Source of the DNA: Desmodesmus armatus
Taxonomy: Eukaryota > Chlorophyta > Chlorophyceae > Sphaeropleales > Scenedesmaceae
Assembly (NCBI GenBank): GCA_007449985.2
Contig: VIIQ02000028.1
Coordinates: 590,001 to 654,000 of the forward strand
DNA length: 64,000 bases
Direction: 5' to 3'
The notes under the pieces were generated by a model. That model saw nothing but the letters and a program-made list of their open reading frames with translations. It was not told the origin of the DNA and made no database searches. A program made the translations under genes and the position numbers. Shown here piece by piece: positions 40,938-53,100 of the stretch (the first letter of the stretch is position 1; every line of letters begins with the position of its first letter).

Positions 40938-43900
40938 ATGGATCAAGCAGTGTTGGCCCTTCACTTTGCACACAACAGCATAGCAGTAGTGCACCTGTCG
41001 CAACCCAACAGCAACTTGCAAGCATGTGCTGTCGACTACATGGCAGCATTCAGCTGCAGACCTGTCGTTCAGATGATCAGTGCAGACTTGGCTGGTGTGC
41101 TGAAGCCAATTGAAGGGTACCTGAGGAGGGGTGTGCGCGTGGTGAGTGTTGGGTCCGTCCACCATGGTTGACACCATGGTCGACAGAGCACCTGGCAGTT
41201 TGATGTGGTTCCCCCAGGGGAGCGTTGCCTGGGACGTGAATGACTCAGGTGACCTTGTCACCTGCTGTACTATCCTGCAGGTGGTGGACTGCAACCAGCC
41301 CCTGGACTCGAGCGCCACAAGACGCCTTGCTGCGTTGAACGAGGCACTGCAGTTGCTTGGGTGCAGTGAGGCAGCGGTAGCCATCAAGGTGGGGGGTCAT
41401 GGACGTGTGCTGATCTCATGTGCTCACTGCAGCCTTTTCACGCCTTGTTGTGCCTGCTCCTAGCAGCAGCAGCAGCAGCAGCAGCAGCAGCTTCAACCCG
41501 TGGTCTTCAATCGTCCTTGGTGATGCTGTGATGGGATGCGTGCTGCTGCCACCTTGAACTGTGTAACTTTGGCTGCATGCGTCGCACAGAGCCCTGTCTG
41601 CGTCCACATCGCAATCAAGCGCATGGCCACAGACCTTGTGAGTGAGAAGACAAGGCAGGTGGCACACTGGTGAGCAGCAGCTTGTCCCTGCAGCGCTGGC
41701 TGCTCTGACACCAGCCAGCACGACTGTCAGTGATGGGTGTAGCTGTAGCAGGACACTCACCAATGCCTGCTGCTCGTGCCCATCACCTGTGTTTGGCATC
41801 AGCACATGCACCATCCCCATGCGCATGCACAATCAGCTGCAGGATCAGGTCCAGGAGCTCAGCACAGCATGGCCAGGGCACCCTACAGCTGTGCTGACAC
41901 GCAGCTCTGCATGCGTAGGCCTGCAGCTGTGCCGACATGCAGCATCAGGCTGCAGGAACTCAGTGCATGCGCCAGTCTGTCCTGCAGCCGTGCTGGCGTG
42001 CAGCCACAGACTAGGCCCAGCACATGGTCACTGTGGGGGACATTCCTGCACTGTCTTGAAGCTGAACAGGTACATCTCCTCTGCTTTTGGTTTCCTCTGC
42101 TTTCTCAGGACCCAGCAGTCCAAGGCACGGCTCGAGGCCATGACAGCCGTGCTGACACACAGCACACAGGTTGCCCTGACAGCAGCAGCACAGCAGCAGC
42201 TGGAGGACCTCGAGAGCCGCGGGGCGGACAGGGTGGTGCCTGTAGCAGACGCGTTCTGGCTGGCAGTGCATGAGATGGGCCAGCATGCAGTGGGACCTAG
42301 GCCGCAGCAGCAGGAGGAGGGGCGGCAGCAGACGGAGTTCTCCCGCAGCAGCAGGGACAGCGGGACGGTGGCAGAGTCCTCCGCCACAGCTGCAGTCCTC
42401 GGCAGCTGTCGATCGCGCAGACCATCCCGAACAGCAGCCTCAGTCCTGGCGGCAGCAGCAGCACAGCAGGTGGATGAGGCGCATGCAGCTTCAGCTGCTG
42501 TGCAAAACGCCCTATGCAGCATTAAGGGGATCAACCCCCGTCGCGGCTTCCGCCTGCAGCACCCCCCAGCAGCTCCTGCAGCTGGTGACTCAGCCAGGAC
42601 GAGTGCTGCTGCTGCTGCTGCTGCTGCTGGTGGTGGTGGTCACCCTGGTGGCGTCAGCGATGCATACACAATTGCAGCACACCCAGCAGCAGCAGCAGCA
42701 GCTGCTGACACAACGGCCAAACCTGCAGGCGCAAAGTGGTGGCAGAAGCCAGCAGCAGCGGTGACGGCGGCAGCAACGGCAGCAGCGCCAGCAGGCATCG
42801 CTGCCAAGTCTGACACTGCAGCAGCCCCACCACCGGCAGAAGGAACTTCACCAGGCACTGTGCAGCCCCAGCAGCTGTTGCAGCCACAGGTGTTGAAGCG
42901 GATTCAGCTGGCGCAGCACCAGCAGCAGCAGCCCCACAAAGCAGCTGCATCTCAGCAGCAGCTGCAGCAGCAGCAAGAGTTGCGAGTGCTGCAGCCCATC
43001 CCCCTGCTTGCATTGCCGCTGCAGCAGCAGCAGCAGCTGCAGCTCTGCCCTTCAGGCGGACAGGCGCCCACTGGGATCTGCATTGCACAGCTCCACTGGC
43101 AGCAGCATAACCAGCAGGAGAATCAGCAGCCCCAGCAGCAAGCTATAGCGCTGCTGCAACAGCAGCTGCAGAAGCAAGCGGCAGCAAGGGGCCAGCCGGC
43201 AGACGCAATGCACAGGCAGGTGCGGCAGCCCTCTGCTGCTGCTGCTGCTGCTGCCACCACTCCTGATTCATCAGGGCCTGGCCACACGCGCAGGGGATGG
43301 GGAGCAAGCTCACTCGGCTCGAGCTCACAGGCAGGGGCTGGCCGCAGCTCTGGCCAAGCTGGGGTGAAGAGGGCAGCCGCTGTAATGCTGGAGGGTGCAG
43401 AGACACACCCGGGAGGTCTGCAGCTGTTCGATGCTGCCGCACCAACCTTCTGGAAGGGAAACAGCCAGTCTCAGACAAGCTGCTCACCAGCCCCCGCAGC
43501 GGCAGCACCAGCGGCACCAGCGGCACCAGCGGCACCAGCGGCACCAGCAGCACCAGCAGGGCTGCATGATGGGACAGGCCTGATAGGCAGCTTCGGGCTT
43601 CCGCCAGGCCGACACTATGGCCAGCAGGATGATGCAGGCAACAGCAGTGGTGGCGCCAGCGGTAGCAGTCTGCAGGACAGCCTGCTGCCACAGCAGACAG
43701 CTGCCAGCAGCGGTCAGGGCTGGGTGCGGGGTGCCACCATGCTGCATGCTGAGAATGCAGCTGCCTTAGCTGCCTTCAGCCAGGCGCTCAATGCTGCGCG
43801 CGCCTCAGACGGCAGCCCGCTGAACGCCAGCCACGCTGCACATGACTTGTGGGGCAGCAGCAATAGCAGCAGCGGCGGCAGCAGCGCTGGGGGCGGAGGG

Positions 43901-44491
43901 CGCCGCAACGGTGCTGCTGGTGGCGGCCGCAGCGGTGGCGGTACCATCAGAAGCCTGGGTGGTCGTGGCGGTGGTTCTGGCGGCAGCAGCCGCGGTCCAG
44001 CCGAGGCAGGCGCCGGCTGGGGCCCTGACGGCAGGCCAGGCGCACTGAAGCGGGCATCATCAGCGGATGCTGTTGCCTGGGAGGTGCCCATGAAGCGTCA
44101 CGGTGCTGCTCAGCAGCCAGGGGCATCAGCAGGGGCCGGTACAGGGCAGGGCCAGCAGCAGCTCAGCCTACCAGCTGGGATGGGTGAGGCAGCAGCAGCA
44201 GCCGGGGCAGCAGCATCGCAGTTGGTGTCTGCATGGCCTCAAGATGCTGCTGCAGGCCAAGGGGTCTTGGCAGCACTTGCTGCTGCTCAAACAAACACCA
44301 CCACCTCCTCAGCAGGTGCAATGGTGCCTGGCATGAGTGGCGGCAGCATTGTGCCAATGGGTGAGGGCGAGCTCCAGCAACAGCAGCAACAGCACCAGCA
44401 GGGAGACGCAGCACAGCAGGAGCAGCCGTTGAAGATGCGTTTCAGGTTTGAGTGGAATGTCCGCGGCTGTGAAGCAATAGCAGCGGCTAAC

Positions 44492-44528
<37 letters not shown>

Positions 44529-45466
44529 TGGCTGTCGCACCAGCAGGCAGCGGCCCAGGCCAGAGAGAGGCGGGGTTGATGGGGGCCCAAGGCGGCAACC
44601 ACCACCACCACCAGCAGCAGCAGCAGCAGGCGCACCACGTGGTGCCGGCAGACCCTGTGCTGCCCCCCGCTGCTGCTGCTGCTGCTGCTGCCCCTGGTGT
44701 CATGACATTGTCTTTCCCAGTCTTGCAGGACTACTGGCAGAAGCTGGTAGACCTGCAGCAGCTGCAGCTGACAGGGGCAGCGCTGTCAGAGTTCCTGACT
44801 GAGCTGGGGTTGCCAACAACCTCTATTCCTGGCGGGCTCGGCGCCTTCACTGCCCAGCTCATGGGGTCCCACACGCAAGCCATTGCTGAGGCTGAGAGGC
44901 TGCGGGAGGCAGGTGTGGCCTGGGGGCCAGCCATCAGTTGGCAGCAGCAGCAGGTTGGTCCTGAGCAGCTGGTGGTTGAGGAGCCAGTGTTCAAGGACGT
45001 GTGGAGCAAACCAAAGCGGGGTGATGCGCCAGCCGGGCAGGAGTACATGGGGATGACTGCCACAGTCACGGTGAAGCTGCCTGCTGCCAGCCAGCAGCAG
45101 TTTGCAGTCGCAGCAAGTTACGAGCCCAGCAACAGCGATGACTTTGCCGCGAAGCAGCAGCCGGATGCAGCTTACCTGCGTGTGAGGATCAAGCTTCAGG
45201 AAGCAACCGCCTGTGACCGCAACACGCATCAGCCCAAGATACGCAAGCAGCGAAAGGCTGAGCTCCAGCAGAAGCTGCGTGATCAGCTGCCAAGCGTCAC
45301 AGCTGCCATGTTGAAGTGGCAGCTGCAGTGGCAGCTCAAGGGGCAGCAGCGGCAGCTTCTGGAGCAGGGCAGCTTTGGGCAACTGGTGCTTGCACCCGCT
45401 GCTGCTGCAGCTCTGCAGTGTGCCCCCTCTATGGGCATGAAGGCAAAGCTGAGGCTGGCTGGGTGA
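40938..45466 (+). CDS. Large Gln/Ala-rich protein of unknown function, 4 exons (1249 aa)
   Basis: Exons 40938-41141, 41281-41388, 41590-41669 and 42109-45466 join in phase with good GT-AG sites; total 3750 nt. The first about 130 residues are well-behaved sequence (MDQAVLALHFAHNSIAVVHL..., VVDCNQPLDSSATRRLAALNEAL, VCVHIAIKRMATDLV) that I cannot assign. The 3.36-kb last exon is dominated by poly-Q, poly-A, Gly/Ser and APA repeats from CAG/GCA/AGC runs, with an ordered island near the C-terminus (LQDYWQKLVDLQQLQLTGAA..., then EYMGMTATVTVKLPA and YLRVRIKLQEATACDRN). Such layouts are common in algal regulatory proteins, but no function follows. The start ATG at 40938 is the first in frame before the conserved-looking region. 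Confidence 0.75.
41463..41492. repeat. CAG microsatellite, ten units
   Basis: Uninterrupted AGC/CAG run of about 30 bp in intron 2 of the Q/A-rich gene. Confidence 0.9.
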
Positions 45467-46149
45467 TGTCTTGCTGCGGAGTTTGTGCACATGTGTGCAC
45501 GTCTGCCGTAAAGCATGGCAGCAGCAGCAGCATCAGAGGTTGTGGTGCATCGCGTGCGCGCGTTGAAGGTGCTGGTTTTTGGTCTTTTTTTGTGAAGCGC
45601 GCATGACAGAGGTGCCTGTCAGCGTGTGCAGCGAGCTCGCTGCAATGTTGAGTGGCTGCAGCACTACCCCAATCACTCTGGGCTAGCCTGGCAGGGTGCC
45701 TACTCGTGTGTGCCATGCAGCATCAAGCCAACTGTTGCACAACCAATCCTGAGCCTCTGAGGTGGGGTGTACCAGCCTACTGACGTGCACACCGGCAGCC
45801 TTGATGTATGCCAGCTGCTGCCCATGTGTGTCGTGGTGGATGCGGTGCAGCTGTGTTGTTTGCTGGTCTATGAGTGGGGTCTGCTTAAATGGTTATTGCT
45901 CTGAAAGTGCACCCTGAAAAGGTGAACTATTTCTTGGTGCTGTGAGCATGCTTGCTCTTCATCAAAACGTGTGCAGTCAGCTGACTGCAGTCCCCCCAGC
46001 AAGCTTTGATTCCCAAGTCTGCACGCCAGCTCTCCTGGCAATGGCAACCGAGCTGATAATGTTCAAGTTTCAAGTGCAGCATTGTTTTTGATATGCCCTG
46101 CATTTACAGGCACGACATTGTCGGACATGGCTGCTGCTTGGTTGCAGCC
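45467..46149. other. 3' flank of the Q/A-rich gene
   Basis: No gene seen. Probably 3' UTR and spacer. No clear TGTAA motif found close to the stop. Confidence 0.4.
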
Positions 46150-48093
46150 CATCTGCTGGCCAGCAGATCCATAAGGTTTCGGTTGACAGGCACTCCGCAG
46201 CCGATGTTGACAACAGTAGAACACTGGCTGCTTTAACATGCTTTCAGGGTGTCAATGGTGTGTATCTGCTGAGTGTCATGCTTGCGGTGTTTTTGGCGGT
46301 CGAGGTTCTTGGCTGTTGCAACCCTTTCAGGCCCTCATATGCATGCCCCCTCTGTGTTGGCCAAACATAATTCCTTGACAGCGAACAAGTCCTTCGACAT
46401 CAAGTTGGCAACCTATCATGTCTCGACAGCCTTTTCGGTCTCGACAGCCTTTGGACGGAGCTCACAACCAGCTCAACCTGGGCTCAGCTTCACAGTGCAG
46501 CTCGTTTCAGTGCCATCAGGGCTTCCTCACTTTGGAGTGTTGCGATATCGTTGTGCGTTGTTGTGCCTCAGGTCCCCTTCCGTGAGAACAGTGTTCAAGG
46601 CAAGCGACAGACTCAGCAGCTGCCAGTATGCTTCTTTCGGGTTGGTGTTTCTTGGTTCTCTTCACGCAGCTCCCCCATAGGAGCTATTGGGGGCACTCTG
46701 TCAACACCACCACCTGCATGGGCAGAGTGCTCAGCGACACATTGCTGTGGCGTTGTCGGATGCGCCGCCGAATGCAGCAGCTGGAGTGGCAACAAAGTCT
46801 TTGTGCAAGCAGGTGAGCTGCACGAGCTTACGGGGTGTCTGGGGCAACAACAACAGCAGCAGCACTGTGGCCATCCTCAGCCTTGCCTACTAGCAGCAGA
46901 AGCAGCTCAAACGGGCTTGAAGGGTTGATAGCTGCTTCCTCTGTGTAGAACGCTGTAGCATGTCTGACTGCTGACAGCTGCCACTGTTTTTTCTGACACA
47001 CTGTGTTGCTGCTGCTTGCTGCAGGCCGTCCTGCCCTCCACACACAGCCCTGCTGTTGTGGTGGTGCTGTGCACCCGTGCCCACATGCACGCACGTAGCG
47101 TTTTTCAGGCCTGGATCCGTCCAGGCCTGCGCTCGTGTATCGCCAGCTGCCGGTGTTCTGCCTTGTGCAGCCCGGCAGTCTGCCAGCGCCTCAGCTCAGT
47201 TTCGCTGTTCGGCGGCTGCTGGTGTGGGACTCGAGTGGTGCTGCCTTTTGCCGTGCATTGTCGCCCTGACGGGTAAGCAGGGAGCGAGGCCAGGTGCTGT
47301 GGGGCTGGTCCTAGGCCTTCGGGCCTTTGTAAATCCGGTTACCCCGCCCTGTGTACCACATGAGGCAAAGGTCTACCCTTCCTGACATCACATTCATCAA
47401 CAGAGCTCTCTACACACGCCATTGTGACTACCCTGTGCACCCGTGCCCACATGCACGCACGTAGCGTTTTTCAGGCCTGGATCCGTCCAGGCCTGCGCTC
47501 GTGTATCGCCAGCTGCCGGTGTTCTGCCTTGTGCAGCCCGGCAGTCTGCCAGCGCCTCAGCTCAGTTTCGCTGTTCGGCGGTTGCTGGTGTGGGACTCGA
47601 GTGGTGCTGCCTTTTGCCGTGCATTGTCGCCCTGACGGGTAAGCAGGGAGCGAGGCCAGGTGCTGTGGGGCTGGTCCTAGGCCTTCGGGCCTTTGTAAAT
47701 CCGGTTACCCCGCCCTGTGTACCACATGTGGCAAAGGTCTACCCTTCCTGACATCCCGTCAAGCTGATAGGGGCATCTGGGGTTGTTGCTGCTATGCATG
47801 CTTGCTGTGCTCCATCACTGCATGATACTCTGCCTGTGAGGGCAGCCCCGGGGGGAGCTGTCTGAGGCATACACCCGTGGCCAATGAGGGCAGTGCCCGA
47901 GGCTCACGTCAACCTGGTAGCTTAAATGGCTCAGAGCGCCCTGCACACGGCTGCTTGCCTGTGCAGGGAGGTGGCGGGTTCGATTACCGCCCCAGGTGCA
48001 GCTCTGTGAGGCTGGCTGGGTTTTGGGTCTGCCTTGTGGAGGGTGTGTGCTTGCTGTCAACTGTTGCAGTGATTGGTGGCGTCTGATCAAAAC
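46150..48093 (+). repeat. Composite dispersed repeat, copy 3
   Basis: Module A (46150-47060) begins like copy 1 at CAGATCCA...TTTCGGTTGACAGGCACTCCGCAGCCG. Two nearly identical B monomers follow (about 47067-47395 and 47430-47757), each running from GTGCCCACATGCACGCACGTAGCG to GGCAAAGGTCTACCCTTCCTG with only a few differences, then the tRNA-like module 47912-47997 and the tail to TCTGATCAAAA. The near identity of the two monomers indicates recent amplification. Confidence 0.85.
47912..47997 (+). repeat. tRNA-like SINE module, copy 3
   Basis: Same 86-bp fold as the other two copies, with a few changes (CTTAAATGG in the A-box region, CGCCCCAGG in the acceptor side). Confidence 0.75.
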
Positions 48094-49398
48094 CCGGTTG
48101 TTTGTGTCAAGCACCTGGCCAAGTGTAATGTACCTGATCCACTACAGCATTGCGGCTAGTGTTGCCACAACTATGTGTGACGACTGCGTATGTGGTCAAC
48201 AACCAAACAGCTTTGCCTTTGCAACGGTCAGGTATTTGTAGCTTGAACCAAACCACCCACGTGCAGGTGTGACGCATGCAGGCACAAGGCCAGACAAACT
48301 TCACCAAGCACCACCACTTCACCAGGCCACTTTATGCCAATGCTGTGTCAAGCTGCCCCATAAGGCTTCCACACTCTGTGCAGTCCTGATCAGCAGTCTT
48401 GAACAATAGAAACTGAAGTTGTGGTTGCAGTTGGCGACAGCTGCCGCACAAGGCCTGCTCAACCTAGCTTAGACATTGCATGAGTAGAACCTCAGCAGCC
48501 ATTGGCTACATCTGGCCAGAAACCACCTTCCCTGCTGTTTGTGAAAGCAGCAGGTAAGCCTTCAAAAAGCAGGTAGTCACTGTCAAGCAAGTGTGACGAC
48601 AGCAGGACCAACAACACATGGCAGCATGCACACCTGAAAGACGTGTCAACGTCACCACACTCCCAACACAGCAAAGGTCCTGGCAGCTGGCGCAGCAAAC
48701 AAAACCTGCCACCAAAGCGATGCTATCCATGACGGTTAGTATGTCATGATGCATGTAGCTCCCTTGCTTGGGGCACCTTGAAGGGCCCAGTGTTTGAGCA
48801 GCAGCTGCACATTGGCCCTGCTGCTACTGCAACATACATCAAGGAGCAATGCCCACATCCCACGGGCACCAGCTCCCATCCTATGCAGCAAGGACCACGC
48901 TCACACATAGCTTCATGTCGTGCAGCAAGCACTGGCACGGCAACAGGCTTGCATTGTGTACCCATCTAACATGCTGCTGGCTGCAGCCGTGGATGCTCTG
49001 CTGTGCTTTGTCAGCGACGCACCACCAGGGCACAGCCTGCAGCGGCACCCTGCCTGGTCTGCAACCACACACAGCTTCAACCCAGCCAGCTGTCGCTCTC
49101 GATGACGCCACTGATCCCCAAGCTCCTGCTTCACCCTACACTCAACCCCATACTGCACACAGCTTCCAGCCAGCCGGCAGCTGGTGGCAATGCCACAACA
49201 TCTGCTCACCAGGCTGCTGCGCTACCCCACAGCCTCCACCACCCCAGCCTGCAGCCCGCTGCTGCTGCCAGCGAGCCAGCACGCGGTGGGTCATGCCTCC
49301 AGCAACTGCCGCTGGCTGCTCATCGCACGGAAGCTGGCCGCGCTCCTGCATCACCCTACAGCCCACCCAAACCGCAACAGCCTGCAGTGACGCTGCTG
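48094..49398. other. 3' flank of the prenyl synthase gene, with partial exon duplicates
   Basis: No separate gene supported. 49118-49311 carries pieces similar to the end of the neighbouring terminal exon (see the pseudogene entry). The rest shows nothing recognisable. Confidence 0.4.
49247..49311 (-). pseudogene. Partial copy of the terminal exon of the prenyl synthase gene
   Basis: On the minus strand this reads MTHRVLARWQQQ, matching the true C-terminus [14 protein letters not shown] at 49399-49440. On the plus strand CCAGCACGCGGTGGGTCATGC parallels CCAGCACGCGGTGTGTTATGC. It lies about 135 bp downstream of the real end and the stop codon is lost. Confidence 0.7.
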
Positions 49399-51345
49399 CT
49401 AGTGGGAGCGCGCCAGCACGCGGTGTGTTATGCTGATGAGTGCCTCCCTGGCCTGCAGTGCATGTGGGCACTGCGTGGCTGGCAGTGCTGCCACCTGATC
49501 TGCTGCCAGCTTTGCATGCTGCGCTGCCAGGGCCTTGGCCTGCTGGATGCCGCTGCTGCCCTGAACCATCTCCAGAGCGTACTGCACATCCCCACTGCTC
49601 TTGAACTTCCTGCGCGGTGCAAGGGCAGGAGTGCAAGAGTGAGCATTGCAACAACCAACATCAGCTCTAGGAGCATGCACAAGGAAGGAACACCCGGGCA
49701 GGTGGTTGCTTGCAGGCATGCGATAGTCAACCACCCAGTGACACCATGGGTAACTGCTTGCTCATTCAGTCCCTCACCCACCACCCTCACCCACACCCTC
49801 ACCCTCACCCAACCACCCACCCAGTCAGCCCCTCACCCACCCAACCACCCACTCAGTCAGTCCCTGCCCACACCCACCCACCCAACCACCCACCCACTCC
49901 CTCACCACTCCCTCACCCACTCCCTCACCCACTCCTCACCCACTCCCTCACCCACTCCCTCACCCACCCACCCACCCACCCACCCACCACCCAGTCATCC
50001 CCTCACCACCCACCTGCGTATGAGCTCTATGAGTGCCGGCTGCTCCTGCACCGCCAGCAGCACCGGGGCCGTCGCAATCCCCGCCCTCAGGTCATTCAGC
50101 GCCGGCTTCCCCAGCTGCTTGCTGCTGCCCAGGATGTCTAACAAGTCGTCCACAATCTGGAACGCCAAGCCCAGATGCCGGCCGTACTGCCACGCCAGGT
50201 CACAGACCTGCTGCTGCTGGTCCCCGAGGATGGCTACTGCTCTGGCGCTGTTGGCCATGAGGCTGGCGGTTTTGTAGTAGGTTTTGTCGAGGTAGTAGTC
50301 CATGCTGGTGAGCTGCTCGGGTGCTGCGGACATCTGCATGACCTCCCCGCTGACCAGGTGCTCCAGCACACGCGACAGCAGCTCCACAATCTCTGCAGGA
50401 CAGCGGCAGGACAGCGGCAGCATCCCAGCATGCAGGGACGGCAGTAGGCTCATCACACATCGCTGCTGTTTGCAGGGGGCCGATTTGTGGTGCTGAGGGA
50501 GGGCCTTGACGTCTTAGTGCCTAGAGCCGCCAAGTTCGCTGAAAAAGCAGCACCGGCTGGTGCATGACATGCATGTTTTGTTGCGCAGCAGCACAACAGG
50601 CAGCGGCAACAGACTACCCCATGCTGAGCAGCCACCTGCGGCTCACAAGCTGCAAACACAACATACCCCCTGCCGCTCCAGCCACAAGCCACCCACCAGT
50701 GTTCTGCAGAGAAGCCAGCGTGACACTCGCCCGCGCCAACAGGAAGTCCCCTGCCAGAATCGCCAGCTTGTTGCCCGCTTGGGCATTCAGCGACAGGATG
50801 CCCCGCCGAGTCTCTGCGTCGTCCAGCACATCATCATGCAGCAGGCTGGCCACATGGATCAGCTCTGATATCTCTGCGATGCGCTGCTGCCGCCGCCGCT
50901 GCTCGACCGGCCTGTGGTGGGGTGGGGACAGATCCGGAAGCAGCATCTCCGGCCCTGGCTGGGATGAGGATAGAGCTGAGGCCCAGAGCAGCAGCAGCGT
51001 GGGGCGCAGGCGCTTGCCGCGCACGCCGGGGCGGAAGAAGTACTCTGCCGCGGTCTCTAGCGCAGGGACGTTTGTGATGACGCTCTGGCAGAGGCGGTGT
51101 GAGACGCTGTCGACCTCGTCGCCAACCAGGGCGAAGGGGTCTACTGTCTCCTGTGCTGGCACGTCATCCCACTGCTGCGGGTGGGGATGGTGTGGCAGGT
51201 TCGGCAGGCAGGGGCGCAGCAGGAATTGCAGGGTGAACTTCCTGGCTGCTCGCTGCTCGAGGATGCAAGAGGTGTACATGAGACTGGTAAAGCCACAGGG
51301 AGGTGTCGCTTGACCACATGCATGCCTCACCAGAGGCTGTAGCAC
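49399..51345 (-). CDS. Solanesyl/all-trans-polyprenyl diphosphate synthase, 3 exons
   Basis: Elongates isoprenyl diphosphates to the long side chain of ubiquinone or plastoquinone; expected in mitochondria or plastids. Exons: 50697-51345 (or from ATG 51279), 50014-50392, 49399-49609, phase-consistent. Visible motifs: [18 protein letters not shown]; first Asp-rich motif [55 protein letters not shown]; second Asp-rich motif [17 protein letters not shown]; the [10 protein letters not shown] segment; and a conserved tail ending in [10 protein letters not shown]. Length is 412 aa from the first ATG or 390 from the second, close to plant solanesyl diphosphate synthases. The N-terminus from 51279 ([15 protein letters not shown]) is Arg-rich like a targeting peptide. 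A further upstream exon cannot be excluded. Confidence 0.92.
49760..50010. repeat. CTCACCCACTC/CACC minisatellite
   Basis: About 250 bp of imperfect CACCC-, CCAACCACCC- and TCCCTCACCCAC-type repeats filling most of the prenyl synthase intron 49610-50013. Confidence 0.9.
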
Positions 51346-53100
51346 CCAAATGGTGCGCAGAACCTATACACAGTCGTACGTTGATGCCTCTCTCAACACT
51401 GAACTGGGAACAGCGCTGCTCTTGTTGCTTGTCAACAGCTGTCCGCTCGACGGCTGGGTGATTTGGCCATGCCAATACGTAAGATACAGCTGCGAGTGAC
51501 CATATTGAGCCATGCAGATTGTTCTCACCTGTGCATCACCCCCAGTGCTGCAGTGGCGCCGACATGGAGGCTGCTAGTCAACTTTGACAGGGAGCTGATC
51601 TGCTGCAACTGGTGGAAGAGGGCTGGCAGGGTCTGCAAGCATAACAGATCGATCAGATTGGATCAATCAAGGGCCTGCAGCTGCCAATGAGGTCACCATG
51701 CCTGTGTTGGAGGCAGTTGTGGCTTACCTGGGTATGGCTGGCGGTCAGGGGCAGCTGTTGTAGCTGGTTGGCAGCAGCTGCGGCTGCAGCACCTGCACGA
51801 TTGTGATTTGCATCAGGTTTGTTATGCTTTCAGAGTGAGCTGACTCTTCCATGCGCAACTGCAAATGTGAGGGCCTCCACACCTGCATGCTGCTGTGCTG
51901 CTGCTGCTTGGAGCCTGATACACTGAGACAGCCTCAGCGCTGCACTACGCATGCTGAGTAAACTGACGTATTACGATAACGATAATGCGACCAACTGCGG
52001 TGCCACAGGTGAGATTGTACAGTAAGCTTGATGGATGTGTGTGGGTGTGGAGTTGGCTGCAGGTTCAGTCAGAAGCCGCATAACCAAAGTGGAAGTCAAG
52101 CGAGCTAAACGCTCTACCTCCATAGGTCCATCAGCTGTTGATGGTTGACTGCTACTGAGCTGACTATGACAGCTGGTCCAGTTGCTTCATCCCTTCATGC
52201 ACAGCAGTGTTCTTATGTCCTTTGAATTCCTATGTCTACACCCTGGCCTCTCGGGCTAGTGTGAGTGGGTGAACTGCAGTTCAACTGCAGTACTTGTCGT
52301 TGCGGGAGCTGGGCAGGGACTGGAGGAGACCCTCTGTACCACTGGCAGCTTTGCAGCCTCACATTTTCGAGGTTGGGTAGGTGTTGGTGTTTGCGATATT
52401 GTTCGTTGTGTGCTGCATCCTGCTTTTTGCCTCTTTCTTGTGCAACTGGTCAACATGCACGGTGTTGTGGCACAGGCTGTGCCGCACAGCTGGAACCACC
52501 CCTCTACAATGCATCTAAGAATTGTTCCAGAGCAAACCATCAAGTCATGTGACCCTGGAGCATCCACAAAGGCCATGACACAAAAGTTTGGTCACCAGGC
52601 TGTAGCTGCCCAAGATACCAAGTCATGCCTTCCTGCCTGGGTGAATGGTATGCATAGATTGCAATAGAGTAAGGTGCATACGTTGCAAACTCACAAACGC
52701 TCAGTGAGCATTTGCTGCCTTCGCCCACTTGGTGCACTCCCATGGTCACTCCTCTGACAACGGTGTGCTAGTATGTCCACCTTTCACCCACCGCTTTTGC
52801 GTTTGCCTCAACTTCACATTGAAAGAATCGGCCGCCTTGCTTCGAGCACTTCCCTGCCCAACGTTTTTGCAGAGGTGGTGTTCCTGTGAGAGGCAGAGTC
52901 AGTCCTGCCTTGTTGTGCTTTGTCTGTAACTGTTCAAACCGTCGTTATTACCCTGCTTTCAGACCCTGTGAGCTGCTGGGGCACCAAGGCACCAGCACAG
53001 CAGCTCACCCCCGCAGCAGGACAGCATTGTGTACTGTAGGCGCTGACAAGGCCCAGCTGCTGGCACCTCCCTAGGCCATTCAGACAGCAGCAGCATCAAC
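51346..53100. other. Divergent intergenic region
   Basis: About 1.75 kb between the prenyl synthase start (minus) and the auxilin-like start (plus). It should contain both promoters. No gene, repeat or clear element was identified. Confidence 0.45.

Noticed and set aside
44786..45490. Leu-rich minus-strand open frame of 234 codons
   Set aside because: Mirror of CAG-rich coding sequence on the other strand, reading as poly-Leu/Gln/Cys; typical shadow frame.
49003..50277. 424-codon plus-strand open frame
   Set aside because: It runs antisense through the prenyl synthase exons and the CACC minisatellite; composition is repeat-driven.
52083..52130. Minus-strand GGTAGAGCGTTTAGCTCGC, like a tRNA D-arm
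   Set aside because: No matching acceptor stem, anticodon loop or T-arm could be placed around it.
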